Shown: positions 27,815 through 38,084, counted from the stretch's first letter. The stretch: 64,000 nt of DNA from Oleidesulfovibrio sp047973035 (GCF_047973035.1 NZ_JBKEBF010000006.1:1-64000), one strand, 5' to 3'. Numbers and translations: made by a program. The notes: generated by a model not told the origin, from the letters alone.

Positions 27815-27997
27815 ATGGGATTTCTTTTGTTGTTAGGGTTGATAGCCCTTGTCATTATGTTTGTAATGAGTCCGGTGCAGGCGTTGAAAGGTGTAGTCGG
27901 AGCAGGTATTGCCGGAATTGCTCTGGTGCCGTTTTTAGGTCCGGCAGGGGTTATCCTGTGTATTGTATTGTTTTTTGGACTATATTTCATGGCCTAG
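27815..27997 (+). CDS. Small two-span membrane protein
   Basis: A 60-aa protein almost wholly hydrophobic: FLLLLGLIALVIMFVM, a glycine-rich turn, then VILCIVLFFGLYFM. It has a GGAGGAG ribosome site and its own terminator. It resembles short membrane proteins found beside element regulators. Divergence from the XRE repressor with shared operators suggests it is expressed only on derepression. Function unknown. Confidence 0.6.
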   Translation: MGFLLLLGLIALVIMFVMSPVQALKGVVGAGIAGIALVPFLGPAGVILCIVLFFGLYFMA

Positions 27998-28024
27998 ATA
28001 AACGCTGGTTTATGAGCCGGAGTT

Positions 28025-28059
28025 GGGGATACGCTGCAAGGTGTATCCCCGATTTTTTT
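28025..28059 (+). terminator. Terminator after the small membrane protein
   Basis: An 8-bp GC-rich stem GGGGATAC/GTATCCCC (28,025-28,032 and 28,043-28,050) is followed by seven T residues at 28,053-28,059. Confidence 0.85.
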
Positions 28060-28093
28060 GTAAAAATAGGGGGTAGGAAGCTTATAGAGATCT

Positions 28094-31000
28094 CTAAAAG
28101 GCTCCAGTAGATTTGTTATAAATCAAAATTGTTTTAAGGTCTTGAAGATGCTTCTCTACAAACGTAATGCTCGCCTGTTCATTTCCAAGGAAGATTGAAA
28201 ACTCAGAATTGTTTGTGTTGAGAATAGCTTCTTTCAGCTTGAACATTGCATTGGCATCGGATTTCACAAACTCCTGATACTTAGCAGCACACACAGGGCA
28301 AAGGGCTAGATATTGGGCTTCATGCTCCTCGGAAAAGTGCTCACTTGAGAGCATTTCCTTTTTTTCAAAGTAATGCATCCCGTTACGCTTTCGGAACGGC
28401 ATCTCTTCTTTGCATATCTGGCAAACCATTTGGTCGTCTTCGTTCGTGTATTGGGCTCGGAGTTGTGTGATGGGGGCAATGGCACTAGAGGTGGTTCGCA
28501 CACTTCTTTCACGCTTTTCGAACTTCTTTTTAAGGGCGTTGACGAGCTCCGCCTCAAGGCGTTCTTGACGCCGTTCTGGATTTACAACTGAACTTCTGGG
28601 GAATGTCGGGCGTTCTTGCTTTGGTGCTGGTTGCAATTGCCGAAGCAGGTCGTCAGGTGATTTTCCACTGTTCTTTAAAAGTTGAGCGAGTTGCACCATT
28701 TTTTTTGCTTCATCTGCAGATTCAAAGCCTATTTTTTGGGCATCACGGTTCTTTGCTCTATATTCCTCACTGCGTTGTTGCGCATGCTCACCAAAACCAA
28801 TGGCAGTTAGTAGGCCATTGCGATCATCGTAGGGAAAGTCTGTACGTAGATTCTCTCGCGTCATGTCCTGCGGCTTGTGGAATGCCCCAGAACTATCTGG
28901 AATCCAAGCACAAGTTTTCAAATGGCAAACTAGCTGGGAATCGGCATCACGGATGCCATACTGTTGATTGGGACGATATCTTGCTTTGGCGACTTTGGGC
29001 TCTGCGCAAATTAGTGCATTCCAAATTAACCTGCTTGCTGAAACAGATTGAAGGTCGGTGTATTCGCTTAAAGAATCAATGGAGTAGTCTACCGAAATTC
29101 TGGTGTCTGTTTCTCTATAGCTGGATACAGGGTATAGGCTCGAGTTGTTTGGATTTTTCCATAATGGAGCATTACGTACTTTCAAGGTATGCATTACTCC
29201 AACAGCTTTCAAAAAATCGATAAAATCAAAGAGCTTCGATTCTGGAAAATTATCCTTGTAGCTTGCCAATAAGGCATACTTTTTATGAATTGCTGTTAGT
29301 GCGGCAAGTCCAGTTTGCGAATATGGAGAATCTAAACAAAACTGTGTGGGTTCAAGCCAATGAGGTGTGCCCCCTGACGTTTCATGAAATAGGAAACGAT
29401 ACTTTTTGAATAATTCCAGGTTGGTGGGGAATTTTTTGGAGTAATCTATAAACTCCGCAAGATCTTTATAGTACCCATTGGGAACCTCTTTAGGAGGAGA
29501 AGAATAGCGGCGCAGTTTTAATTCGATAATAACCCTTGCATCAAATTGACGCACACCACTGCTGCTTAAAAATGAGGCGGCATATTTTTTTTGCGGATCA
29601 GAACGCCCAACATTATAGACTGCAGATTTTACAAGGTGAATATTCCTAGGGGGAACACTCCCCTCCGGTGGAAAAAAAGCCTCTTGGGGTAATACATGTA
29701 TATCCCCTTGGCTTGTTTCAACTCTGACGATCTGCATATTGGCCACATTGATATATTTGTAATGTTCATCACGAGCTTCACCTAGCAGGGCATAAAAGCG
29801 GATGAGCCAAGCATCATCCTTCTTAGCTATCCATGCCTCAATAGTTTTTTGTTTATCATCATTACAACAAGTTAGGCTTTCGCAAAGATCCTTCCACCCC
29901 CAACTATCAATCTTAAGGCTGTCTAAAAAACGATCTTCTCGTTGGTTTTGTTGAGGCGGATTAGCTGCCCATAATGGTGGTGTGTGATTCGTCAATAACG
30001 ATAAATTTTCATCATTAATAATTTCAGAAATTTTTGCAGGCCCTCTGTAAAGTGTCTGCGAAGGGGCATGACTCTTGCTTCGCGTAGGTGTAAGTGCTTC
30101 AGTTTGAAATGCATGTACAATAGCTTCACGAATTGGTTCATAAAACGGTGCAAGATTGTCTACTTGGTTAGGTAGTGCTGTAAGGAATCCCACGGTCAAC
30201 ATGCCCCTGTCACGAATATCTGCAAGTGACTCCACAACAAGCTTGGCGATGTTGTCACGCAGTTGATTATTTGCTTCACAGTCTCGAACGCTGTCGCGAG
30301 CAACTGTAGAGGCAAACGGCGCATGAATATGAAATCTAAGGTTGGAAGTTTCTTTTTCTGCCGGAAAATAAATTGACACCTGACCGCGATCCAAGGGGAC
30401 GATCTTCCATTTGGGCTGGCTTTTATTCTTTTCTGATTGCTGAAGACTGTAGGCCACGGCAATTTGACACGTAATGGCCTTGCCATCTTCATCGGTTACT
30501 TCGACGGACTTTTGATACCGCAACCAATGTGAGACTGTTTCTTCGCCTTTTGGGTGCGATGCCTTAATTTCTATGTGCCCATTTTTGTGGTCAATCCGCT
30601 CCAAGATCCCTAATGAACCATCAGAAAGTAAATACTCGATAAGATGAATATGGCTAAGAAACAACAGGGCGTTGTTCTCTAGGGCACGTAACCCATGGCT
30701 AATTTCTGCAACGGCTTTGGCAGGCTGCTTTGCGGGATGATTAAATGGAAAAATGAAGTGTGTGTTTTTGTCTCTAGGTGCTGTTTTCTTTATGTCATGG
30801 GTTATGGGAACTACGAGATCTTGGATGCGGAAATGGAAATTGCCTGAGTGAATTTCTGGCGTATTTGTATAGGCGAAGACTGCCTTAAATCCTACTCCGA
30901 ACTTGCCAATACTTGTAGGGTCATCACGTTTGGTGCTTACTCCAATACTGGTGATGGAATCGACATCCTTTATATCAAAAAGACGTTTCCCATTATGTTC

Positions 31001-31207
31001 AAACTCGATAGCTTCATTGGACATTGTGAAGCGTACGACACCTGCACGAGCATCTTCAGCATTTTGTAAAAGTTCATAAATAAAATGAGCGTTATCTGGG
31101 TATAGCTCTGTGAGGAGCCTTTTTATTCCATTTTCAAAGTTGTTTTCTCTATTGGCATCAACCCAGCGTTGACGCTTTTCTGTAAGATCTTGAATTGTCG
31201 ATGTCAT
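28094..31207 (-). CDS. Sacsin/HSP90-type (GHKL) ATPase with C-terminal zinc finger
   Basis: The start is placed at ATG 31,207 behind GAAGGGGACG, so the gene overlaps the helicase gene by 50 bases. The 1,037-aa protein has a sacsin-like GHKL ATP-binding fold at residues 10-240: an ELLQNAEDAR motif (N box), a DIKDVDSITSIGVSTK turn and a GKFGVGFKAVF glycine-rich lid (G box). A long middle region of unknown fold follows. Near the C-terminus is CQIC...CPVC, spaced like an HNH finger but without the expected histidine pair, so it is more likely a structural zinc finger. Large GHKL ATPases of this kind recur in defence islands beside helicases. The ATPase assignment is strong; a defence role is inferred. 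Confidence 0.87.
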   Translation of the reverse strand: MTSTIQDLTEKRQRWVDANRENNFENGIKRLLTELYPDNAHFIYELLQNAEDARAGVVRFTMSNEAIEFEHNGKRLFDIKDVDSITSIGVSTKRDDPTSIGKFGVGFKAVFAYTNTPEIHSGNFHFRIQDLVVPITHDIKKTAPRDKNTHFIFPFNHPAKQPAKAVAEISHGLRALENNALLFLSHIHLIEYLLSDGSLGILERIDHKNGHIEIKASHPKGEETVSHWLRYQKSVEVTDEDGKAITCQIAVAYSLQQSEKNKSQPKWKIVPLDRGQVSIYFPAEKETSNLRFHIHAPFASTVARDSVRDCEANNQLRDNIAKLVVESLADIRDRGMLTVGFLTALPNQVDNLAPFYEPIREAIVHAFQTEALTPTRSKSHAPSQTLYRGPAKISEIINDENLSLLTNHTPPLWAANPPQQNQREDRFLDSLKIDSWGWKDLCESLTCCNDDKQKTIEAWIAKKDDAWLIRFYALLGEARDEHYKYINVANMQIVRVETSQGDIHVLPQEAFFPPEGSVPPRNIHLVKSAVYNVGRSDPQKKYAASFLSSSGVRQFDARVIIELKLRRYSSPPKEVPNGYYKDLAEFIDYSKKFPTNLELFKKYRFLFHETSGGTPHWLEPTQFCLDSPYSQTGLAALTAIHKKYALLASYKDNFPESKLFDFIDFLKAVGVMHTLKVRNAPLWKNPNNSSLYPVSSYRETDTRISVDYSIDSLSEYTDLQSVSASRLIWNALICAEPKVAKARYRPNQQYGIRDADSQLVCHLKTCAWIPDSSGAFHKPQDMTRENLRTDFPYDDRNGLLTAIGFGEHAQQRSEEYRAKNRDAQKIGFESADEAKKMVQLAQLLKNSGKSPDDLLRQLQPAPKQERPTFPRSSVVNPERRQERLEAELVNALKKKFEKRERSVRTTSSAIAPITQLRAQYTNEDDQMVCQICKEEMPFRKRNGMHYFEKKEMLSSEHFSEEHEAQYLALCPVCAAKYQEFVKSDANAMFKLKEAILNTNNSEFSIFLGNEQASITFVEKHLQDLKTILIYNKSTGAF

Positions 31208-34200
31208 TATAAACGTCCCCTTCAACATACAGAACCCCATACGCCACAGCCCCCGCCACTATGTCTGCTCTTTCCAAAGCAATCTCTAATTCCTGCATGC
31301 GTCTGGCGTAGTCGGCTTCTGCTGCTGCAATTTGGGCATTCCGCATTTTTTTGATTTTTTCGTTGTCGGTTTGGCCAAGCTGTTCTTCCAGCAAAGCCAT
31401 GCGGGCGCGGTGGCTGGTGGATAGGCTTTCGCGCTTGTATTCGACCTGTTCCTGTGTTTTTTGCTGGTGCTTTGTTCTGGCCTCACTCCACAGGCTATAG
31501 TGCTGGGCGTCTAAGGTATCCCATGCTGCGGGATCAAGGGGCTCCGGTGTTGGGGGGGTATGGTCGGTGGCGCTCTCCATAAGGCTAGCTAGTTGCGTGG
31601 AAAGCTCGGGGCTTGAAGCGATGGGTGTAAGTGCCATGTTTTCTCTGAAGCCGTGAAAGCGCCATTGGTATATGGCAAATTCGTAGCATCCTGCGGGTAC
31701 CGCGTCCGAAGTTACTGATAGGCTAGTGATACTCTTCTGTTCCAAATTTAAGGACAAGGCAGCCTGTTTGACCAAGGGGTGGAGCGGCATAATGAAGGCT
31801 GCCTCGGGGTGTCGCATGGCGCAGGTTGATTCAAAGGTAATGGGCAAACGCTGACTACCGCCTTTGAGCCAGTTCTCCCATTCTCGGTAAGCCGAGGTGT
31901 TTTTCCGTTGCAGTTTGTGGAAATCCTTCAGTAGATTGGCTCGGGACTCCTGTGCCAGCCGGAGTGTTTTGAGGGGCTTTTCGCCTAGGATGAATTCCTG
32001 CTCTTTACCGCATACACGCTGCAAATAGATGGCCACCAGCCTGTGAAGCGAAGCCGGAGCCAACCAGAAGCTGGTAGCATCGGCAATTTCGCGGTTCAGT
32101 TGCTCTTGGGGCAGTTGGATACCAAAAAGTTCAGCCTGTTTTTGCTCTAAGGCTTCCTGTTCCTGAATGAATCTAATTTTGTTATCAGCCAGCTGCTGGA
32201 GTTTGCTGTTGCGTTCTTCTTCACTCAGCGCGAAATTATCTGCAATATTGCGTATTCCCCGGGTGATTTCTCCCAGTATCTCTTCACTACCACCCAGTTC
32301 ATGTTCAAAAACACCAATGCGATAGAGGCAACGATGGTAAATGTCTGCGTCTATCGTTCCCGGAGTAATCATATTAATAATGGCCACGCTTTCACTTTGT
32401 TGTCCGTTTCTGTCAATGCGGCCAATGCGTTGCTCTATGCGCATGGGATTCCATGGAATGTCGTAGTTCACAATGCAGTCACAGAACTGGTAGTCTAGAC
32501 CTTCGCAGCCGATTTCAGAGAACAGCAGTATATCTAGGCTATCTGCCTCGTCCCTTGACTTTTCAAAGCGAGCACGGAGCATCACGCGCTCTTCATCCGG
32601 TGTTCCTCCATGCACCAGCCCCACGCGGAACCCTTTTTTGCTCAAATTTGCAAACAGATAGGCCAACGTATGGCGGAAGCAGCTGAACAACATGATTTTG
32701 TTATTGGGCATAGCCTGTTTGTCGCGAATGATGGTACGCAGTGCTTCCAGCTTGGGGTCGCTTGGATCTAAAGACAAAGCCGCTGCCAGAAGTTGCTGGA
32801 TCTGACCTTCTATGGGAGCAATATCCATATCTGCAGAAACATCGCTTGCCCCTGCTTCTATCAAAGCCAGTTCATCTAGATGACGGTTGAGGATATCCTT
32901 GAGGAAAGGTGCTAGCCCATAGAGACAGCTTGCCGCTTGCCGTCTGATGGTTGTCATCATGAACGCCACATTGACCCCGTTATGGAGTTCGGAAAAAATG
33001 CGCGCCTGAATTTTGAGCAGTTCATCATGCAGATGCCGCTGAGCAGGAGTAAAATCTACGACAACTGTTTCCGGCTTGCGAATAGTAAAATTGCCGATAT
33101 CGCGGCGACGGGTTCTATTAATGATTCCGGCAAAGGTATGCAGTTCCTCGGTATAGGAAATCATTTTGACGCGCTCCTCGTGCGTGATTGGCTCTCCTGC
33201 AAGTGTGGTATAAATCTGGGCAAAATGCGGATTATGCCGGAGGATGGCTTGCCCCCACTGTGTAGAAGTGGCTTGATCAAGAGCCGTTAGTGCCTGCTGT
33301 TGCCAATCCGGCTCTTGAGATCGCAGGGCTGATACCGCCTCATTGATAAATGGGTTTGGCTCTGCCATGTGGAGGAAGCTTTCCTGATCGATGATAAGAT
33401 CTGGCCGGAGTGTGTTTAAAAGTACAAAAAGGTCGTTGCTCCCCAGTTGAATGGGGGTGGCCGTCAGAAAAAGCACTGCATCGGCATGCTCACAGAAGAA
33501 GCTCACAGCCTTATGCCTGAGGGTCTCCTGATTACGGATGTGGTGAGCCTCATCCACAATAACCAGATCAAAGCGTGGCGGTGGGTCAAGATTCAGTAAC
33601 CCTACTTTGCGTTTACGTTTTTTATCGTGCGCTGAACCATGCAGCAATGTTTCATCAAAAAGGGAGTACGGAAGAATAGCCTTCTTGTGTTGTTCCGGCC
33701 ACTCCCCGTCAAGGTACATTTCTTCGATACAGTAACGCAGGGTTGTACCATCAAGGTGGGTAAAGCGCTCTTCAAAGCGTTTCATTTCATTCTGCCATTT
33801 TTTTTCGATAACCAGAGGCCGTGGGCAGATGATGAGTACGGAGCGTATTTCACGCCGAGCTTGAAGTTCGCGCAAAATAAGCCCTGCCTCAATGGTTTTA
33901 CCCACACCAACACCATCGGCAATGAGCAGGCGTGGACGGTCTGACCGGATAAATCGCAGCACCGGTCTGAACTGATACGGAATAAAATCTACCCGAGCAG
34001 CGTTGAGGGAGTAGAGGGTGGATAGCCCCGGATAGTTGATTTGCAGGGCCGTAAGATGGGCATGGAATTGGTCACATGCCAGAGCATTTTCTATGCATTC
34101 CTGTTGCTGTTCAACCTGAACTTGGGATGCGTAAAAGGTTTGCGTTGTGCCGTCGACAAACACTTTGAGTCTGATTTCCGGATCACCGGGCAGCACGGCA

Positions 34201-34790
34201 AGCACGGCACCACGGCTTGAGGGGTTTGATTTGACAAACACCATTTGTCCTGGCTCGAAGGCCGCAACGGCTGTATCAGTATCCAGAGAGGATAGTGTCT
34301 TCGAGGGGGGGGGGCTTGTATTCGGCTGGGAATCCACCGCTACAAGCTCTGCCTTGGCTGTGCGTAAACGCAGAATCAATGCATCATCTGCGCCGATAAC
34401 ACCGGAAAAACGCTGGATGGTATCAAGGTCGCGGTAGATATCGTCAGTAGGAAATCCGTCTGCATCCGCATGCGCCCAACGGTTGCGAATGGTAAGCATC
34501 TCTTTAACAAAATGCCGAGCTTCGGAGGTAAGATTCAGGCTGTTGGAAATTTGGTACCAGTTTTGATCCAGCACACGGAGCAGCCCTGCTAGATCCAAAC
34601 CACCAAGCGCGGTAATCTGGCGCTGTTCAAGATACTTTTTTTGTTGAAATGACAGGTTACTGACAACAGCTTTATTCCACCAGTCGTCAAATAGCGGCGG
34701 TAAAACTCTTTCTAGAAATATGGCGAGTTGGGAGGCTACGTCGCTAAAGTGCCTAGCTATCATTCCGTGAGTCGAGGCCTTATCATGCAT
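31158..34790 (-). CDS. RapA/SNF2-like helicase, first gene of a two-gene defence-type unit
   Basis: A 1,210-aa superfamily 2 protein. The N-terminal ~145 residues are helical and Swt1/DUF-like (LTSEARHFVKEMLTIRNRWAHAD). A proline/serine linker (about residues 155-170) contains a run of ten C residues on the coding strand. Walker A (ADGVGVGKT) is near 293, DEAH (IVDEAHH) near 411, motif III reads FLTATPIQLG, and motif VI reads EQRIGRIDRNGQ. The C-terminal ~200 residues include coiled-coil stretches (RMALLEEQLGQTDNEKIKKMRNAQIAAAEADYARRMQ). The gene overlaps the GHKL ATPase gene by 50 bases, so the two products probably work together. RapA-like proteins translocate on DNA. Confidence 0.9.
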   Translation of the reverse strand: MHDKASTHGMIARHFSDVASQLAIFLERVLPPLFDDWWNKAVVSNLSFQQKKYLEQRQITALGGLDLAGLLRVLDQNWYQISNSLNLTSEARHFVKEMLTIRNRWAHADADGFPTDDIYRDLDTIQRFSGVIGADDALILRLRTAKAELVAVDSQPNTSPPPSKTLSSLDTDTAVAAFEPGQMVFVKSNPSSRGAVLAVLPGDPEIRLKVFVDGTTQTFYASQVQVEQQQECIENALACDQFHAHLTALQINYPGLSTLYSLNAARVDFIPYQFRPVLRFIRSDRPRLLIADGVGVGKTIEAGLILRELQARREIRSVLIICPRPLVIEKKWQNEMKRFEERFTHLDGTTLRYCIEEMYLDGEWPEQHKKAILPYSLFDETLLHGSAHDKKRKRKVGLLNLDPPPRFDLVIVDEAHHIRNQETLRHKAVSFFCEHADAVLFLTATPIQLGSNDLFVLLNTLRPDLIIDQESFLHMAEPNPFINEAVSALRSQEPDWQQQALTALDQATSTQWGQAILRHNPHFAQIYTTLAGEPITHEERVKMISYTEELHTFAGIINRTRRRDIGNFTIRKPETVVVDFTPAQRHLHDELLKIQARIFSELHNGVNVAFMMTTIRRQAASCLYGLAPFLKDILNRHLDELALIEAGASDVSADMDIAPIEGQIQQLLAAALSLDPSDPKLEALRTIIRDKQAMPNNKIMLFSCFRHTLAYLFANLSKKGFRVGLVHGGTPDEERVMLRARFEKSRDEADSLDILLFSEIGCEGLDYQFCDCIVNYDIPWNPMRIEQRIGRIDRNGQQSESVAIINMITPGTIDADIYHRCLYRIGVFEHELGGSEEILGEITRGIRNIADNFALSEEERNSKLQQLADNKIRFIQEQEALEQKQAELFGIQLPQEQLNREIADATSFWLAPASLHRLVAIYLQRVCGKEQEFILGEKPLKTLRLAQESRANLLKDFHKLQRKNTSAYREWENWLKGGSQRLPITFESTCAMRHPEAAFIMPLHPLVKQAALSLNLEQKSITSLSVTSDAVPAGCYEFAIYQWRFHGFRENMALTPIASSPELSTQLASLMESATDHTPPTPEPLDPAAWDTLDAQHYSLWSEARTKHQQKTQEQVEYKRESLSTSHRARMALLEEQLGQTDNEKIKKMRNAQIAAAEADYARRMQELEIALERADIVAGAVAYGVLYVEGDVYNDIDNSRSYRKASTLG

Positions 34791-35182
34791 TTTGTCATAC
34801 TCTGTTGTTAAAACAATCCGACGACTGAGCCATAGCCGTGGCTGCCATGCCTCCTTAGGCGCATGGCAGAATGGGGGAGTTGTGTATACCCCGACCCAAG
34901 GTCATGCATCGCGAAACGCGTATAGGCAAATGTAATTATCAAAGTTATTCACTCAGATAAAGCGGTAAGTAGCTAAGCAAAAGAGAGGAGCGCCATGGAC
35001 ATCTTCTGGGTTTGTGTCACAGCTGCCAAGCTGGTTTGGTTAAAAAATACTTTTACCAGCTTCGTAGACACAACCCTATCGTGCTGAAATAACTAAATGC
35101 ACCCTCCAGCATGCTCGCAAGCCTCGGTATATGCCAGCAAACGCACCGCACGGCTGCGGGCATAAGGGGGCAAATTTCGAGC

Positions 35183-35350
35183 ATGAACAGGGGATTTGAC
35201 TGGGAGGGGCTGGCTTTTTCGGGCATTGGACGGGGATCTGCTTGGGTGTGCGGGGTTGTGATGCTTGCTGCGCTCTTTGCTATGAGTGGTTTCGTGGTGG
35301 TGATTCTGGCGTGCGGGGGATTATCCTGGAGCAGGCTGTATGACAGTTAA
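35183..35350 (+). CDS. Possible 55-residue membrane peptide
   Basis: A short frame encoding a polar start followed by one hydrophobic helix (VVMLAALFAMSGFVVVILA). The ribosome site is poor (a G run about 15 bases upstream), and it stands alone, so it may be noise. Confidence 0.22.
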   Translation: MNRGFDWEGLAFSGIGRGSAWVCGVVMLAALFAMSGFVVVILACGGLSWSRLYDS

Positions 35351-35386
35351 AGGCAGGATGGGGTATGGACGCACGGTTGCAGGTCA

Positions 35387-35418
35387 CAAAAAAGCACCCT
35401 TGGGAGGCAAGGGTGCTT
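35387..35418 (-). terminator. Terminator of the primase gene
   Basis: A perfect 11-bp stem (35,392-35,402 with 35,408-35,418) around a GGAGG loop. On the minus strand it is followed by TTTTTTG, 32 bases after the primase stop codon. Confidence 0.85.
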
Positions 35419-35449
35419 GAAGTGGTTGGGCGGCGCGAAGGGAGGGCCC

Positions 35450-38071
35450 CTAGTCGACATAATAGTAAGTGTTTTTATCCCCATTGTGGCCTGACTTTTT
35501 AATCAGCCTAGCTTCGAGGAGTACCTTCAAGGTGTTTCCGGCAGTCTTTTCCGCTACGGCGAGGTGACTTTGCACTTGCTTGCGTGTGACCTTCTTTTGT
35601 GTGCGCACAAAGGCCAGTGCGCGTTCTTCTCGTGGGGACAGCGTGGTGGTGTCGGCAGGGGTGTCATCATGGGTGGACACTTGCCCGGCGTCTTCAGCCC
35701 CTATGTCAGGTACGGTTTGGGGTGAACTTTGTCGTTCCGCTCCTTTTTTTGCTGCATGGTCGGACTCTTCTACAATTTCCCCAGTTATATCTGTTGTGGC
35801 AATGAACTGCCACTCGCTTTTATTCAGCGGCAGGTGTTGCCAGAAGATTTTATTTTCAAGATGGGCAGCCGTCTTACACGACTTTACATAAAGGCCGCTC
35901 AAAGCCCCATCCTGTTGTGTGCGCTCCATGATAACGGCGGGAGCATTCCCTTCCTTCAGCACTTCTTCTTTACCAATAACCATGGTTTCCGTGTGGCAGC
36001 GGATGGAGAATTCGCTACTGCCACGCATTTTGCCATGTACACCTTTGCGACCGGGGTCGTCCAAGGTGTGATGCACAAGGATAACACCCACTCCAAACTC
36101 GCAGAGTTTTTTCAAGCCATCAAAGACCAAGCCTGCCGTATTTTGTTGATACGTAGCTCCAGAAGGCACAAGGGTCGTAAGGTTATCTAAAAAGACATAC
36201 TCAATATTACTGTTACGGACGTGTGCAAGCAGTGCGTCAAGATGCTCCTGCCGAGTGAGGTCAAAGTCTGCCCATAGCGACCCTCTAGGTTCGTGGAGCT
36301 TTGATATGACATGTAGGTTCGTGCGGATATGCGCATCAAGCGTCATCTGCTTGAGCCGTGAGCCAAGCAGCAAGGGCTGTGTTTCGCTATCCAGAAGCAG
36401 GCATTTGCATGGTGCTCCTGCACATTCAAAATTATGAAAACTGCTGCCGCTACACAGGGCCTTTGCAAGAGATAAGAGAGTAAAGGACTTCCCCGAGTTT
36501 TTTTTGCCATGAAGCAGGCTAATGCTACCCTTGGGGAAAATACTGTTCAACGAGGGTGTGGTGCTGTGTGGCAACGCGCAGTCTTCCGTAACGCAAGAGA
36601 ACAACGTTGGGGCGTCGCGGTTGTCATGTCTGTGACATTCGGTTGATTGAAAAAGTCCGTTCTTTTTGCCCCATGCGACGTAATTATCATAGCTTCGGGC
36701 CTCACATTGAAGCTTTGTAATCAGATCGGATGCTGCCATGCTAGCAAGAGCAACCGCCTTATCAAATAAAACTTGTTCAATTTCGCTGATCAAACCAGCG
36801 TCAGAACCGTCCCTCTTCTCAACCTCAGACCAAAGCACGGGGAATGGGTATACTCTGAAGCTTTGCGCTCCTGCCTTTGCCACATGGTTCTGATAGGCTT
36901 TAACTTGCGCGTGACATTCCTTGTCAGGAGCACATAGCAGGATGACGTCATGGCCTGCCAGATAGTTCCAGGGGATGGGTGACAAATCTCTGCCTATGTG
37001 GCCAGTAGCGATTACCTCACTGTCGGACAGGTTAGGCGACTCATGAATTCTTTTATCAAGAGCAATGGCAAGCCTGATATCCTGGCAGAGCAAAACTGTG
37101 GCAAAGGGGTGCCGGTCGATTTTATCCTGATTGAACAAAAAAGCCGCAGCCTTATTCCTGCCGATGCAAAGCTGGCCTCGCACGACTGTGGCAGGCAGGC
37201 TAACATATTGTGTATGGATTTTGTATGTACACACCGCACCGATGACTTGGCCGCTGTGGCCGTGGATTTGCGTTATATCCATGCAGGATGCCACGCCCAT
37301 ATTTGCATCACGAAAGCCGATGTCGATTACTCGCGGGATACAGTCTCGCAGGGGTGAATCACCCTTGCGTTCAGCCACATGGGTTACGTTATGCACTGCA
37401 AAGAGATTCTCAAAATTAAGGCTGACGATGCCTGCCAACGTGGCCAGTGCATCCAGCCTGGACAAGGTAAATACACGCTGAAAAAGCGCCACAAAGCCGT
37501 ACTCTTGCAGTCTGTTTCTTCCTTGGTACCAGTGAAGCATAGTAGAATCTGGGCACAGCCGTATCCCAAGATTCCTTTTTGCATGCTCAATAATCTTATG
37601 CAACAGCGGTGTTTTTAGGGATTTTAATTGGCGGCAAGCTTCATATTCTACGATGACTTCAAAAACAACAACTTGCATGTGTTCATTGTCAATGCATTGA
37701 ATATTAGAAGCATTTGCAGCTCCAAGAGCCTCTTGGAGTTCCGCTGAATAAGGAGTAGGAGAGATCAGAGGAATGAATTGTGCCTTGGTCGCATGGCTGC
37801 TTTTTATCGGTCTGTCCCATGAGCGGATAATCCTTCGCAAGTAGACATCATCGCAGTGTAGCATGTTGCCTCTTTCTGGCGAAGGATGGCTGCTCATTAT
37901 ATGTCTCGCCGGGAGAGGTAGCACTCGTATGGATGCGCTGTTGCTTGCTGAAACTGAATACTCAGCATCAATCACAGTATTGTCCTTGCATACTGGGCGT
38001 ACCACTGTGGTGCTGGTGCCATTTTCGCTGTGTTCGGCCTTCTTCATCTGGTCCTTGAGATTATAATGCAT
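35450..38071 (-). CDS. Primase/RepA-like helicase of the element
   Basis: An 873-aa replication protein. Residues about 190-430 look like a primase zinc-binding/Toprim-type region (TVLLCQDIRLAIALDKR followed by GHDVILLCAPDKECHAQ), though the acidic Toprim residues are not all obvious. Walker A (LLHGKKNSGKSF) is near residue 515, a Walker B-type strand (EYVFLDNL) near 619, and an ILVHHTLDDPGRKGVHGKMRGSSEF RecA/RepA-like segment follows. A winged helix closes the protein (811-873: TRKQVQSHLAVAEKTAGNTLKVLLEARLI). GAAGG precedes the ATG. The order AlpA regulator, small protein, primase recalls P4-like satellites and other integrative elements. Confidence 0.82.
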   Translation of the reverse strand: MHYNLKDQMKKAEHSENGTSTTVVRPVCKDNTVIDAEYSVSASNSASIRVLPLPARHIMSSHPSPERGNMLHCDDVYLRRIIRSWDRPIKSSHATKAQFIPLISPTPYSAELQEALGAANASNIQCIDNEHMQVVVFEVIVEYEACRQLKSLKTPLLHKIIEHAKRNLGIRLCPDSTMLHWYQGRNRLQEYGFVALFQRVFTLSRLDALATLAGIVSLNFENLFAVHNVTHVAERKGDSPLRDCIPRVIDIGFRDANMGVASCMDITQIHGHSGQVIGAVCTYKIHTQYVSLPATVVRGQLCIGRNKAAAFLFNQDKIDRHPFATVLLCQDIRLAIALDKRIHESPNLSDSEVIATGHIGRDLSPIPWNYLAGHDVILLCAPDKECHAQVKAYQNHVAKAGAQSFRVYPFPVLWSEVEKRDGSDAGLISEIEQVLFDKAVALASMAASDLITKLQCEARSYDNYVAWGKKNGLFQSTECHRHDNRDAPTLFSCVTEDCALPHSTTPSLNSIFPKGSISLLHGKKNSGKSFTLLSLAKALCSGSSFHNFECAGAPCKCLLLDSETQPLLLGSRLKQMTLDAHIRTNLHVISKLHEPRGSLWADFDLTRQEHLDALLAHVRNSNIEYVFLDNLTTLVPSGATYQQNTAGLVFDGLKKLCEFGVGVILVHHTLDDPGRKGVHGKMRGSSEFSIRCHTETMVIGKEEVLKEGNAPAVIMERTQQDGALSGLYVKSCKTAAHLENKIFWQHLPLNKSEWQFIATTDITGEIVEESDHAAKKGAERQSSPQTVPDIGAEDAGQVSTHDDTPADTTTLSPREERALAFVRTQKKVTRKQVQSHLAVAEKTAGNTLKVLLEARLIKKSGHNGDKNTYYYVD

Positions 38072-38084
38072 AATACCTTCAACT

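Larger units (their letters stand above)
34791..35449. other. Intergenic region upstream of the helicase-GHKL unit
   Basis: A 659-bp stretch with the helicase promoter presumably at its left end. It contains a hairpin (TGCCATGC at 34,843-34,850 pairing with GCATGGCA at 34,861-34,868), a weak small ORF at 35,183-35,350 and the terminator of the primase gene at 35,387-35,418. I see no other gene. Confidence 0.4.
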
